A stretch of 64,000 bases of DNA, taken from the NCBI GenBank assembly GCA_000727475.1, contig KL647291.1, forward strand, positions 3,970,992 through 4,034,991, in the 5' to 3' direction. This document shows, piece after piece, positions 47,701 to 58,093 of this stretch. The translations under genes were made by a program, and so were the position numbers. Each line of letters starts with the position of its first letter. Within the stretch, counting starts at the first letter, position 1. The notes under the pieces are model-generated. The model worked only from the letters and a program-made list of their open reading frames with translations, was not told the DNA's origin and ran no database searches. The stretch is from Sarcocystis neurona. Taxonomy: Eukaryota > Apicomplexa > Conoidasida > Eucoccidiorida > Sarcocystidae.

Positions 47701-50700
47701 GAGAGATAGCCTTGCTGCTGCTGCTGCTGCGCGAGCTCAGGACGATGCTGGTGCTGATGCTTGTGGTGCCGCTGCCCCAGCTGCAAGGCACAGCGCTGCT
47801 GTTGTCCCAGCCGTAGGGAATCAGCAGCTCGCTCGCCGTGTGCTGCGCCTGGTTCGGCGGCGGGGACTGCAGCTGTTGCCGCCGAAGCGACGGCATTTCT
47901 CCCACAAAACATCAGCGACTCCTGGCGGCTGCCGTAGCTAGAGGGGAAAGCCGAGTCCGCACTGCAGAGAGGGCCGCAGTCAGGACCGCTGCTGCAGCTG
48001 TCGCACGGCCCGCTGCTACGACTGCATACGTTGTAGCTGCAGCACGAGTGGGAGGTAGCCAGCAGCGGGAAACACAGAGAAGAGGAACTAGAGGTGTTGC
48101 TGAAGTTGTCTGTTCGCTTCCAGAAGCACCACTGCTGCGCTTTACTGGTGATTTGCTTTTTCCTTCGTGTGTTGCCATGCCTGCCGCGACTGCTGCTTCT
48201 GCTGCTGCTGCTCTTATTCGCTCTTCGAGAAAGGACGAAGCAACGATGCACAGAGGCGGAGGATGCTGTTCCGCCTTTTCTTCCCTCACTTCTCTCCGTC
48301 GCGGCTGCGTCTGCTGCACTGCGGCGGCACTCGACGGCTGGCACTCGGCTATCAACCCACGGTGCAGCAGCCCCGGCAGCAGCAACGCATGCACCTGCCA
48401 GGCTTTTGCCTTCCCATCGCGCAGCAGCAGCAGCAGGGGGAGTGGAGAGGCGGGGTTCATGCACAAAATCTGCAGTGACACTTCTTCCCCTGGTCCTCAG
48501 CAGCAACGCATCAGACAGTCCGTTCACTAACGAGGAGAGTCGATTACCGATGCTGCCGCTGCTACCGCTGCTGCTACTGCTGCTGTTGCCGCTGGGGTCT
48601 GAGGAGGACCGTGCCACTGCTGTTCCCTGCAGACGCTGCAACGGCTGCGACGTCAGAAGACTGTCTGAGCAGTTCACCACCGCTTCAGGGTAATCAGCCG
48701 TCCTCTCCAATTTACCTGCATGTCTACAAGCAGCACATGGAGGGTCAGAAGCAGCAAGACCAGAACTAGGACCACCAGAAGGAGCAGTATCAAAAGGGCC
48801 TGCGGCTTCGTATACACTTGATGTCTCAGCTCCTCCCCTGCACTGCTGCCACGCAGTACATAGCGGAGAGGCCAATTTCGCTCCTGCGTGAGACAGACCG
48901 TTGCTGCTGCCTAGACCCCCGCTGCTGCTGTTATCTGAACAGCTGCTATTGCATGCGCAGCTGCTGCCGCTGCTGTCTACACAGTCCCCGCTGCTGTGGG
49001 CGTCGCAGTCGCTGCTGCTGCTGGGGAGCTGCTGCCTTCCACCAGAAGGCATGCAAGCACCGCAGCACGGGCTGTCAGAAGACAAGGCGCACAGCTCCGC
49101 TGCAGCAGTAAACGCGCAGCCCGAGGCGTAGCCACTCCGAGAAAGAGGAAATGCCTTGCTTTGCAGGACTCTGCAGCACGTCTCCCGCTGAATCTTACAG
49201 CACCGGTATTTCTGTCTCCCATCGCAGATCCCCCCCCCCCATCGCTGGTGTTGCTGCTGCTGTCCTTGCGGCTGCGGCTTGTCCTGCCGATCCCCACATT
49301 CGAAGTGGCGCAGACCTACACGCGGTGGCAGCACCGACGTTCCGTCCAACATCAGCAGCAGCAGCAGCGGAAACAGCAGCGGACAGAGGTGAATGCTTCA
49401 CACAGGCTGCAGCGGCCGCACCACCATCACTTCTCCTGAGTGTGCTTGTCGAAAAGTCGCGTCCAGCGCTGCAGGAAGTTGTATATGTTACGTTCCATCT
49501 TGGCAACTGTCTCCCCTCCACGCGGCCAGCAGAAGTAACTTCATTGCTCAACGCAGATTCCTCAGCACCCTCTCTCTTCTCAGACGGGCTTCTCACGCTT
49601 CCGCTGATCTTGGAGTTGCTGCCGCTGTTACTACTTTTGCTGTTGCTGCTGCTGTTGGTGCCTCCCTGCGGGAGCTGCAGACACTTCATCGACACTTGTA
49701 TCTGTGCGTCGGACGAGGAAAAAATCGGTGAAGAAGCCGCTCCCTCTCTCTGTTGCTCCTGTAGCAGCAGGTCCTCTTCTATTGCTGCTGCGTTGCTTTC
49801 TGTTGCTCTCTCCTCTACTGCTCCTCCTCCTGCTCGTCCCCCTCCAGTTCCCGCTGCTAGCGCTGCTCCTCCTGCGGCCACTGCTGCTGTTGCTGCTGCT
49901 GCAGGGTACACAATGGCACGACTACTGGGTGAGCAAACACTATTACACAAAGGTCTTGCGTGCTGCGCTGACAACGGCGAAGCCTGAGCCTCCGCTTCTG
50001 CTGCTGCTGGTGCCGATGCTGCTGCACTCCACTCCACCTTCACTTCTTCCTTTTCTTCCACTGTCGCTCCCCACTGCTCTGCTTGTCTCTCGGCGCGTGC
50101 GCAAGCAGGCTGCGATCTGTGCTGCTGCTGCTCCTGCAGCTCCACTAGCCGATCTCCGGCGCCGCTGCGCCCGTGCTGGTCTTGCGAGGAGAGAAGGAGA
50201 AACGCTCTGCGCTGCTCCTGCTGCCGCTGTTCTGCTTCTCGTAGCGTCTCCAGATTTTGATGAACATGCAGCCTTCGCATACCCGTTTCGACAACGCCGC
50301 GTCCTTCTCGAACCTCCAGCGGAAAAATCGGCTGCTCCGTTACCTCGCTGGTTTCCTTAGCTCGTTCTCTGACCCTTGCTGCGGCAGCGTCTGCTGCTGT
50401 CGTGGCTCCATCGGCTCCTGCTGCTGGTGCTGTTCCTGCGTCGGCTGCTGTTGCTGTTTCCCCTTCTGCGACTGCAGTCTGTTTTTCTCTTGGGGTGAGG
50501 CCGCCACGCAGCAGCTCCGCTGCCTCTGGCTGCACGTGTGCATGCTGCTGGTGCTGCTCCTTTGCATCGCCTGCCTTCGCTACGGAGCAGGATTTTACTG
50601 AGGACACCATGATCACGTGCTGTTGCGGCTGCTGCTGCTGCGACCACTGCTCGCCGTGAACATCAGAAGCTAAGGCATGTGTGCGCGCATGCGTGTGAGT

Positions 50701-53700
50701 GTGGGGAGGATGGTGTGCATGTTCTGCCTCTGCAACAGCCTCCAGCGCCATTACGAGCAGCACTCCACACAAACAGCAGAGAGAAGCCAGCGGATACGGT
50801 AACTCCGCTGGAGTTGGCTGCGGGGGCACAGGAGAAGGAGGAGCAGGCGGAAGAGGTGGGGGATCCGTTATTGGTGAAGTAGGCAAAAAGGAAGAAGATG
50901 ACGACCCATTCTTGTCACTCTCCCGCTCGGTCTGCCATGCAGCACGTGCAGCAGGAGCAAATACCTCTGCAGGAGCAGCAGCAACAGTGTCGCGAGGAGA
51001 GGCATTCAGATTCATGGAAGCAGCAGCTGCAGGGGGCTGTAGATACTGGGCGTCAGCAGCAGCAGGGAGAGCAGCAGTAGCAGCAGCCCGCGAGATGTCG
51101 CGGGTATCAATGCGGAGGCCCGTCGCAGCAGCAGACTGAGGGGCGACAGACGCCGCTCCTCGTCCACCCACAGCAGAGGGAGCGTCGAATAGGTTGGCTG
51201 TAGGAGGGTGAACCAAGCCAGCTGCGCCGGTAGGTGAAGACCCAGGAAAACGAGAAGGAAGAACAGCAGCAGCACTACCAGCACCGCCAGCAGCAGGTGC
51301 GTCGTCCTCTCGTCGTAGAGAGGGAGACGGTTCCTTCTGCGTCTGCTGCTGTTGTAGAAGCTGCTCGTAAGTCCTCTGCGTCAGCAGCAGCCGTTGCTCA
51401 GGCGACAGCGAGTGCTCTGGCAGAGAAGACATGTGTGGGGCTCGGCCGTCGCGTGATGCGCTTGAGAAAGATTGCTGCACGTGCGGCTGCCTGTTCTTAT
51501 GTGAAGTCTCAGCAGCAGCAGCAGCGACAGCTGAGTGAGCACCAGTTTTAACATGGTCAAGAGCAGAAGCAGCTGTTTGCAAGTCAACAAGATGCGATGA
51601 GGCGTCTGTGGCAGTCCTAGACTCGCTAGAAGAAGGATAAGGAGACGCGGAAACAGCACCTGTTTGGCCACTCGCAGCAGCATGACTTTGTGCAGACGGT
51701 GCAGCAAAAAAGGCGTAAGTGCGGCGACTAGCGGCTATCTGGCGCTCCGCAGAAGGAAGAAGATGCAACAAGCCGACAGCCAGCAGCACCCCCCCAGTAA
51801 ACGACATCGTAAGCCGAATATAACGAGCAGTGGATATAGAAATCGTGTCTCCTCCTGCTCCACTCCTGCTGCTGCAGTTGCTGCTGCTCACGCAGTTGCC
51901 CCTGTTGCTGCGAGATTCCTGCTGTCGCTGCAGAAGCAGCAGCGGAGGCAGCGCACCGGCGATGGCGCACACGAAGATGCTCGCAGCGGCGTACAAGCGC
52001 GCCGCAGTGCTGCAGCAGCACACGCCGAGACAGGCGGACACCACTCGGCTGTCTAGACGAGGGAATGAAGCAAAGGCAGGGAAGGGAGTACTGCAGAAAC
52101 ATGTTGAGAAAAGGAGGGATGTAAAGAACATGTCAAACGAGAAGACGAATAATGCACCAGTACAGCAGAAGAAAAAGGCTGCGGAACTCAGAGGAGAAGT
52201 CAACAAATGAAACGGAGTTGTTGAAAAGGAAAAGTGTACTGAGAGAGACAACACATGCAAAAGAAAACCCCTGGAACCGGCAGACCCTACACAGCGCCAA
52301 CTTGCAATGCACAGAAACCCTGTACATATATATATATACATATATATTCACATGTTGACTCATACGCGGGCATATCTACCTATCCACGTTGAAGTGGACA
52401 TGTATATAGGGTCTTTGTACAAGTATGTAGAGGTAAGTAATAACCTGTTGCTAGAGTGTTGCACAGGATATGTTGCTGCTGTTACAGGTGTAGGAGAAAG
52501 GGTTGATCAGACGTAGGGTGAAAGACAGGAAGAAGCATTGTTAAAGTTGTTCCAAAGCACGCAGAAACAGCTGAGTCCTAAAAATTCAGGTGGAGGCACA
52601 TACAGATAGCTATATGCTCCATGTAGCCACAGACAGATACAGGCGTAGGGAGATAGTAGTTGTCATCAACTGTGTACAGTAGCAAACGCGGTAGTCCAGC
52701 GGCAGCCACAGCGGCGTAACGACTTGCAGCAGCAGCAGCAGAAACAGTCGCAGCAACAGGACAACAGCAGCGTCGTCATCGGCTTCAGGCCACCGTAACC
52801 GCAGTGACAACCGTAGTAGCTGCAAAGCAGCCGCTCTGCAGCAGCAACCTCTTCGTTGGCAGCACACGTACGAGCACGTACCATGTTGTCAATGACAATA
52901 GTATCGAGGCACACTCAGTCTGTGCAGCTGCTTCATCCCAGCTGCTTAGCAGCCGGCGTCAGAATAGTACTAGCAGCAGAGTTTCACCGACAGCAGCTGC
53001 AGCAAACACAAGAGCAACGCGGACGCCAGCAGCAGCAGTACAGCAACTTCCAGCAATACAAGCAAATGCGTGACTGTTGTTGCGCTTGTAGAACTTACAG
53101 AGTTGGTCCTTCGCCGTCTGCACCGCTGTCGTCCTCATCCTTTTCTGACGCGTGGTCAGCAAAAGTAGTGAATCCTGCGGCACCGGAAGATGGCCTCTGC
53201 TGCGTGTCTGGGTATATCCAAGTATAAGGTGAAGCTCCTGCTGCAGTGTCTGTCGGTGCATCGCCTGTTGGCGGCAGGCGTACTCCTGAGCTGCCACGGA
53301 CTGAGTTGCCTGCCGCGCTGCCGCTTGTGGCAAAGGTGTCTGCAGGCGGGTTTCTGTAGACGGGAATGAATCCGCCATCCGCACTCAACGAAAGTGAGTC
53401 CCTGCGGATATCAGGCTGCTGGTGGTGCAGAACCGCATCGCCTGCCCTTTGAGAGGAAGCTGTTGTCTTGTTCATTTGTTCGACATCCGCACTCTCGTGA
53501 GGAACCTCTTTCGTCACAGCGGCGGCCCGTGCGGCTTGTGATGACAGCCCCCGATGGTCGTGGTCATGCTCGTGGGGCTGCGGATTTCCATACGTGGGTT
53601 GATGCTGGTGGTACTGCAGCGGCAGTGCAACGGATCCCGCGTCGAGAAACGTAGCTGGTGGAAGATGAGAAGTCCCGTGTTGTTCCTGCGTGTGCAGCAA

Positions 53701-54075
53701 AACTTCAACCCTTAGATCCCCGTCTTCACTTGCTGCACGTGTGCGGACATGCATCGGAACGGGGAAAGGAGAGGCTGAAGAGGCCAGGACGTACACAGCG
53801 AAAGCCAGAACGTTGCGGAGGGCTGCAGAAGATGTGAAATGGATTGCTGCGGCAAGAATTATACAACGGCACGCGCAGAGAACGACCAAAAGCAGCAGCA
53901 CACGCGTAGATCTCTCTAGCAGAATTCGCTGGCGGTACATCCCTACGTGTGTTGGCTGTTGCACCCGCTGAGGATGCTGTTCACGTCCAGGTTCGCGGCT
54001 CTTCGCCTCTCGCTGTCGACTGCCCACAGGCGGAGGGGGCCGCCCTCGAGCTGGCACGAAAAGCGGAGCAGCCAT
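44728..54075 (-). CDS. Giant ZIP-family metal transporter, three inferred exons, frame break at a G-run
   Basis: ZIP proteins move Zn2+ or Fe2+ into the cytoplasm. Inferred exons are 54075-53099, 52090-47288 and 45197-44728, with GT-AG, phase-consistent joins. Exon 1 has a hydrophobic signal or anchor segment (about residues 58-80) and a His-rich stretch (PHEHDHDH), as in the ectodomains of LIV-1-type ZIPs. Exon 2 gives TM1, TM2 (FTGGVLLAVGLLHLLP), TM3 (near 50.73-50.80 kb) and, after about 1,090 low-complexity residues, TM4 with HSLMEG and TM5 with HKGLE, the metal-site motifs. Exon 3 supplies FALMTPVGVVLG (TM6) and GIGSGTFLHVSLLE (TM7-8), ending in TAG. The predicted length is about 2,082 residues, against 300-650 usual. 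The frame is broken at the 11-G tract (49230-49240); removing one G restores one frame. The family is certain; the length, the frame and joining exon 1 to exon 2 are inferences. Confidence 0.85.
45198..47287 (-). other. ZIP intron 2
   Basis: On the - strand the donor is CAGA/GTAGGC and the acceptor CTGTTCCTGTGTAG. The join yields LLQTQTRLRTFLWQ between TM5 and TM6, the same spacing as in ZIP1-3 proteins. The intron contains TA/TG tracts, a 104-bp decaying tandem repeat and a CAG (+) patch at 46490-46740. Confidence 0.75.
45644..46050. repeat. 104-bp tandem repeat decaying into 60-70-bp partial units
   Basis: GGACCAGGAGCCTCTACACA recurs at 45644 and 45748, followed by matching CATCGATTAAT and GAAGAATCGC segments. 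Further right only a shorter module remains (TATAGATCGA, a TA-rich part, AAAGAATTGCAAAT), repeated two to three times to about 46050. It lies in the ZIP intron and has no coding role. Confidence 0.8.
49230..49240. repeat. 11-base C homopolymer (G-run on coding strand)
   Basis: This mononucleotide run sits exactly where the two long frames of the ZIP exon overlap. The upstream frame reads MGGGDLRW through it and stops shortly after. The downstream frame reads WGGGICDG and continues into TM4. A one-base deletion or two-base insertion would unite them. Confidence 0.9.
52091..53098 (-). other. ZIP intron 1
   Basis: On the - strand the donor is ACTCT/GTAAGTTC and the acceptor is preceded by a pyrimidine tract ending CATGTTTCTGCAG. 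Both ends are phase 2. It contains a TA run near 52325-52345 and CTG triplets on the - strand (about 52700-52760), that is, opposite polarity to the coding strand. Confidence 0.65.
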
Positions 54076-54723
54076 GCTGTCGCACGGCAGTGGAGAAAGT
54101 TCTCAACATGTACAAATCTAGGAAGTTCAGACGTCCACAGCTGTGCAGGCAGCTACGGACCACTGTACGGGGGCCAGCCAGCATAGCCTGCCACTGGTTA
54201 CGACGATACTGACGAACAAGACAAATAAACATTCAGTTCACCTCTGCTGCTCTCCCTCGTCGTAGTATTAGAACAGCGGACGTGAAATGAGAACTACCGT
54301 GCAAGGCTTTGCGTCCTTTAAAGTGCGCCGCCCGGCGATGCCTTCCCTTGTAGTCTATATTTTTACACATTTACGAAAGACAAAACATAACATCACAGGA
54401 TTCAGCTCCCTTGTACAATATTGCGTGCGGAAGGTACTCCGTACTTCATACCACAAGGATACACGAGTCCCTTTGAAATTTCAGTATATGTGATTTGACA
54501 CTTACGAAGGCCCTTGTGTGCCTATCTCGAAAGCGCCGCATATAAGTAATGCGGCAGAGCTCCAGACGCTCCTAGTGTGCAAGCATTAACAGAAAAGAAT
54601 CTATGGGGATGTAAGCCGTGAGCAGTTCGTGCAAATGAGCTTCGTCGCTAGATACGACGTAGTCACAACCGTGCCCGTTCAAACATGTAGTACGGCACTT
54701 CAAGGCACAGAAGCTCTTTGTGG
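54076..54723. other. Upstream flank of the ZIP gene
   Basis: Triplet-poor sequence upstream of the inferred ATG at 54075, which has the context GACAGCATGG. No TATA-like element stands out. No supported gene is present. Confidence 0.4.
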
Positions 54724-55482
54724 CTACCGAAGTCTGCCAGCTTTTGTGTCAGTTGCAGTTTGACCGTTACATAACCAATTGAGGTGGTCCCAGGCATATT
54801 CTGTTTTTTCCAGGGAAGCCTGCAACACGCGGCAATAACAGTAGTCCGACACACCACCCCTGCGGAGCCTGCAAGTGCCTGGCGGGTAGCGAAACCTGCG
54901 AGCACCTTTTTCCATCGGAAGTGTACATACACAACAGAAAATAAGCTTCGCCGGTAGCTAGCCACGACTATCCGCATCGCAACTACCGTCAAGGTAGCGT
55001 ACAACCAATCATCTCCGCGGCCAGCATTGCTGGATAAAATTATGTAAAACTCTTCCTGCTGTTGAGGTATCTGCACAGTTTGACCGTCCACCTAGACTGC
55101 TCGGGCGGGAGCATGCCATGCGCATGGCTCGAGGCCCACCGTTACGGGGGGCAACCTCTCTGAAATCGTTACCGCTGCGAAAGCGGCCGGTAAGGAAAAT
55201 ACTTCGACTGCGACATATACGTACACGTCCTTGCTGACTGCTTCCTGGGAAGAAAATATCCCATGCAGACGTTGAGGTCTTCCTGATGTCGCGAAGAGCG
55301 ATACCTTCTATCGGTAGGGCAAGGCCCGGACCAATGCGACCCAACACAACGAATGGGACGTTGTGCAAGGGGCTCAACAGTTCTTCGTGGAACCGACGTG
55401 TCCCACCATCGATCTGTGTCAAGTCTGCCACACGCATGACTGTAGCGAGGCCATCCCGTGAACTGGGCGCTAAAGTACTGGC
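54724..55482 (-). CDS. Candidate three-exon hypothetical gene, 3' end
   Basis: Candidate - strand exons are 55482-55225, 55070-54987 and 54819-54724. All joins are phase 0, with donors GGACGT/GTACGT and TTGACG/GTAGTT and acceptors ending CATAG, TGTGCAG and GTTGCAG. The peptide reads RRFHEELLSPLHNVPFVVLG, PIEGIALRDIRKTSTSAWDI, EEFYIILSSNAGRGDDWLYA and then ASLEKTEYAWDHLNWL to a stop. The composition is non-repetitive. A further frame-matched stretch lies upstream to about 55.69 kb beyond an in-frame TAG. No family is recognised. Confidence 0.33.
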
Positions 55483-55794
55483 CTATGAAGTGCTTCCTTC
55501 TTGGCGCCAGCAGTATGCGGAACCCCTTGCACCAAACGGAAAGGTGCTGTCAGCCTCACTATTTATGACACTCGTCGTGCCCCGTTGGAACCTGGAGATC
55601 ACGCTGCTGCCACTTTTTACTATAATACTACCCGAATCATTTGCCGTGCACGGGTCGAGAGAGGAGGACAGATTATTAGCCAGAAAAGAACCAAATGGGC
55701 TGGCTCACGTCATGACTACCAACCCTCCTTCCATCTTCTTTTTGCGTGCAAACACATATGGACATCGTTGTTTTCCCGTGAGTCCACACGTGTG

Positions 55795-55935
55795 AATATG
55801 CCCTCAGGAACGCGTACACATTACGTATGTACATCTGTGGACCACTAGACCACCGGCTGGTTCGCAAATATGCCCTTAGAAACACGTACACGTCACATGT
55901 CTACATCTGTGGATCACTTAAAATGTACCTTGGCT
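55795..55935. repeat. 72-bp imperfect tandem duplication
   Basis: Blocks starting AATATGCCCT at 55795 and 55867 share ACACGTACAC-like and TACATCTGTGGA segments with about ten differences. Non-coding. Confidence 0.7.
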
Positions 55936-58093
55936 TCAGGCTGGTGCGCGAAGGATAGCGTGCGCTGCCGCTCTCTGCAAGCCACTTTTTATTCACCCGT
56001 CCACCGACCTCTGATACCAGAAGTTACACACCTGTGTATGTGCAATATATGTAGGCCTAAATAGTAGAAAGTTGACGTACGGAAGATAAACTGAAAGCCT
56101 CTTGCCTGGCAGCATTTGCTTATCTGCCCAATTACACACAGATTCACGTCCTCCCTATGCCGCTGGCGCCCGACACATCCGGCCATATGCGTGAGCAGCT
56201 GCGATCGTGCTATCACCCTTCTAGAGTTACAGCCTCGTAATAATCGTCACGCCGTACAGGAGATATTTCAGGGGTCTACCGGATGGTGTTAGCCATGAAA
56301 AACGTAGTGCCACCTTGTTTCATTTGTTGGTGACTGCGTCCGATTAAAGCACGGCCGCCACCTACGAAGGTGGTGGTTCTTGTTGGTAGAGGTTCCACGT
56401 AGCTTAGATGGTATTAAGGCGCCCCGAGGTACACAGCAGTGCGAGTCTTGTGACGAATCACTCGGTCTACCTTTTAAACTTCATTTACGCAGCATTATTA
56501 TTGCCAACTTCTCCCTTTGCAGTCTACAACGCTAAGTACCATGTCCAACAGGTGAGTGGGCTACCGCGAACCTGTGAGGTAGTGCTTTTTCTAAACGCCT
56601 CTCTTTACCCTATTCTTCATCACGCAGTGCCTAACCGCATTAAACCGCTAACGGTTAACTTATACGCAGTGTAGCAATGGGTAATGGCCACGCGGTGAGA
56701 ATGGGTATGTTCATGCACAACATCCCCTCAGGCAACTAAATTCTTCGACAACTGGGGTGATCGTGACTGCTGTTAAACCTTGTCTGGGGCCGGCCGTATC
56801 CGTTTTGCAAGCTACGTTTAGACCGTGTGTTGCACTGATATTACGATGATTACCAACCGCATCAACTCTACTTCAGCAACCGTGTTACTGTTACTGGCAA
56901 CGATTGCATGTGACGCGTTACCGATAAGAATGCCTCACCGCCGAAGTACGATATTCTGTGGTCGCATACACACCAGTCCACAGTGTAAAGTTGGTGAGGA
57001 ATCAAGTGAATTTTTTGAGCGGGCAAAGAATCTTTTGTGGAGCGATGTCGATACAGAATCGTGTCGACCTCCTTTCTGACAGCGGTGGCATTGTTCCTGT
57101 GTTGGAATTCCCGCGGGACCCAATTACCAAGAAAAGCATCTCTGTTTGTAAGGAAAGCTTCGTCTGTTCTCCGCCTTCCTGCATTCAACTCGTGCTGGGG
57201 TTTCTCCGAGCGCTGCTCTTGAACGTTGTCCCGTTAACCACGTACGCATACACGTAAACCTGTGCGTCTACACATGGGTGCACGCTATACATACAAACCG
57301 ACGTATCTGTCTTCCACAAGTATACAACAACACACCAGGACGTGGGCATTCCATGAAGCTGAACAACCACCGGCGCATACGGTATACGCGTATACACACA
57401 TATCTACACCGTTAAACAACACACACAGGGGCGAACAAGTACGCACACGGGCGCCGTGCATGTAGACATGTATACACCTCCCATGTATAAACACAAAAAT
57501 ATACATATACGCATGTGAAGCTCCTCGCGGGATAAACGCGCAGAGCACTGTACTGATAAAGGTAACCCCCCACAGAACGACGATGCAATTTATGCCTTCT
57601 GCAGGTGGCAACGCATCATACGCACGCGAGCGAGCTCCTAACGCCAACGCAAATATTTCCGCTTCCATCCGTGTCTACAGAACAAAGAATTGCTAATGAA
57701 GAGAGACCGCACCACTGCAGTTCAGTAACAATCCGGCAGTATCCCTACACACTGACATTAGAACGATTCTGCGGCGCGTGACTATTTCATGTGTTTCTGC
57801 AGGGACTAGTACACGAGGCAAGTATAGGCCACTTATCGCCTACACCTGTATACAGGGCAAATGTGTCCACAGAGGCAACACTCATAACGGGTTGTTCCCA
57901 CCTTTGCTTCGTAGCTCCAGTTCGAAGTCAAAAAATCACTCTTCTACAGAAGCTGCACGCCCACAGGACACACGAATACATGTAAAGCGGTCTAGCAATC
58001 TTCCACATGCGCACGCAGTTTTCCTCCCTTCCAGGAAATCTCTGTTTCACCAGCTCGCGAGATACGCCATATACGAGACCAGACAAAAGGTTT
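55936..58093. other. Triplet-poor interval, possible micro-exon and small secreted ORF
   Basis: At 56523-56551 a 29-nt segment lies between a good acceptor (CTTCTCCCTTTGCAG) and a GTGAGTGG donor on +. At 56846-57079 a + frame begins with an N-terminal hydrophobic core (ATVLLLLATIACDA), giving a possible secreted peptide of 77 residues. Neither can be confirmed, and 57.25-57.55 kb is TA/CA-rich. Confidence 0.3.

Noticed and set aside
52132..52341. ATG at 52341 as the start of the ZIP protein
   Set aside because: It begins in a TA microsatellite (MYIYIC...). A strong acceptor at 52091 that matches the phase of the upstream His-rich exon is the better explanation.
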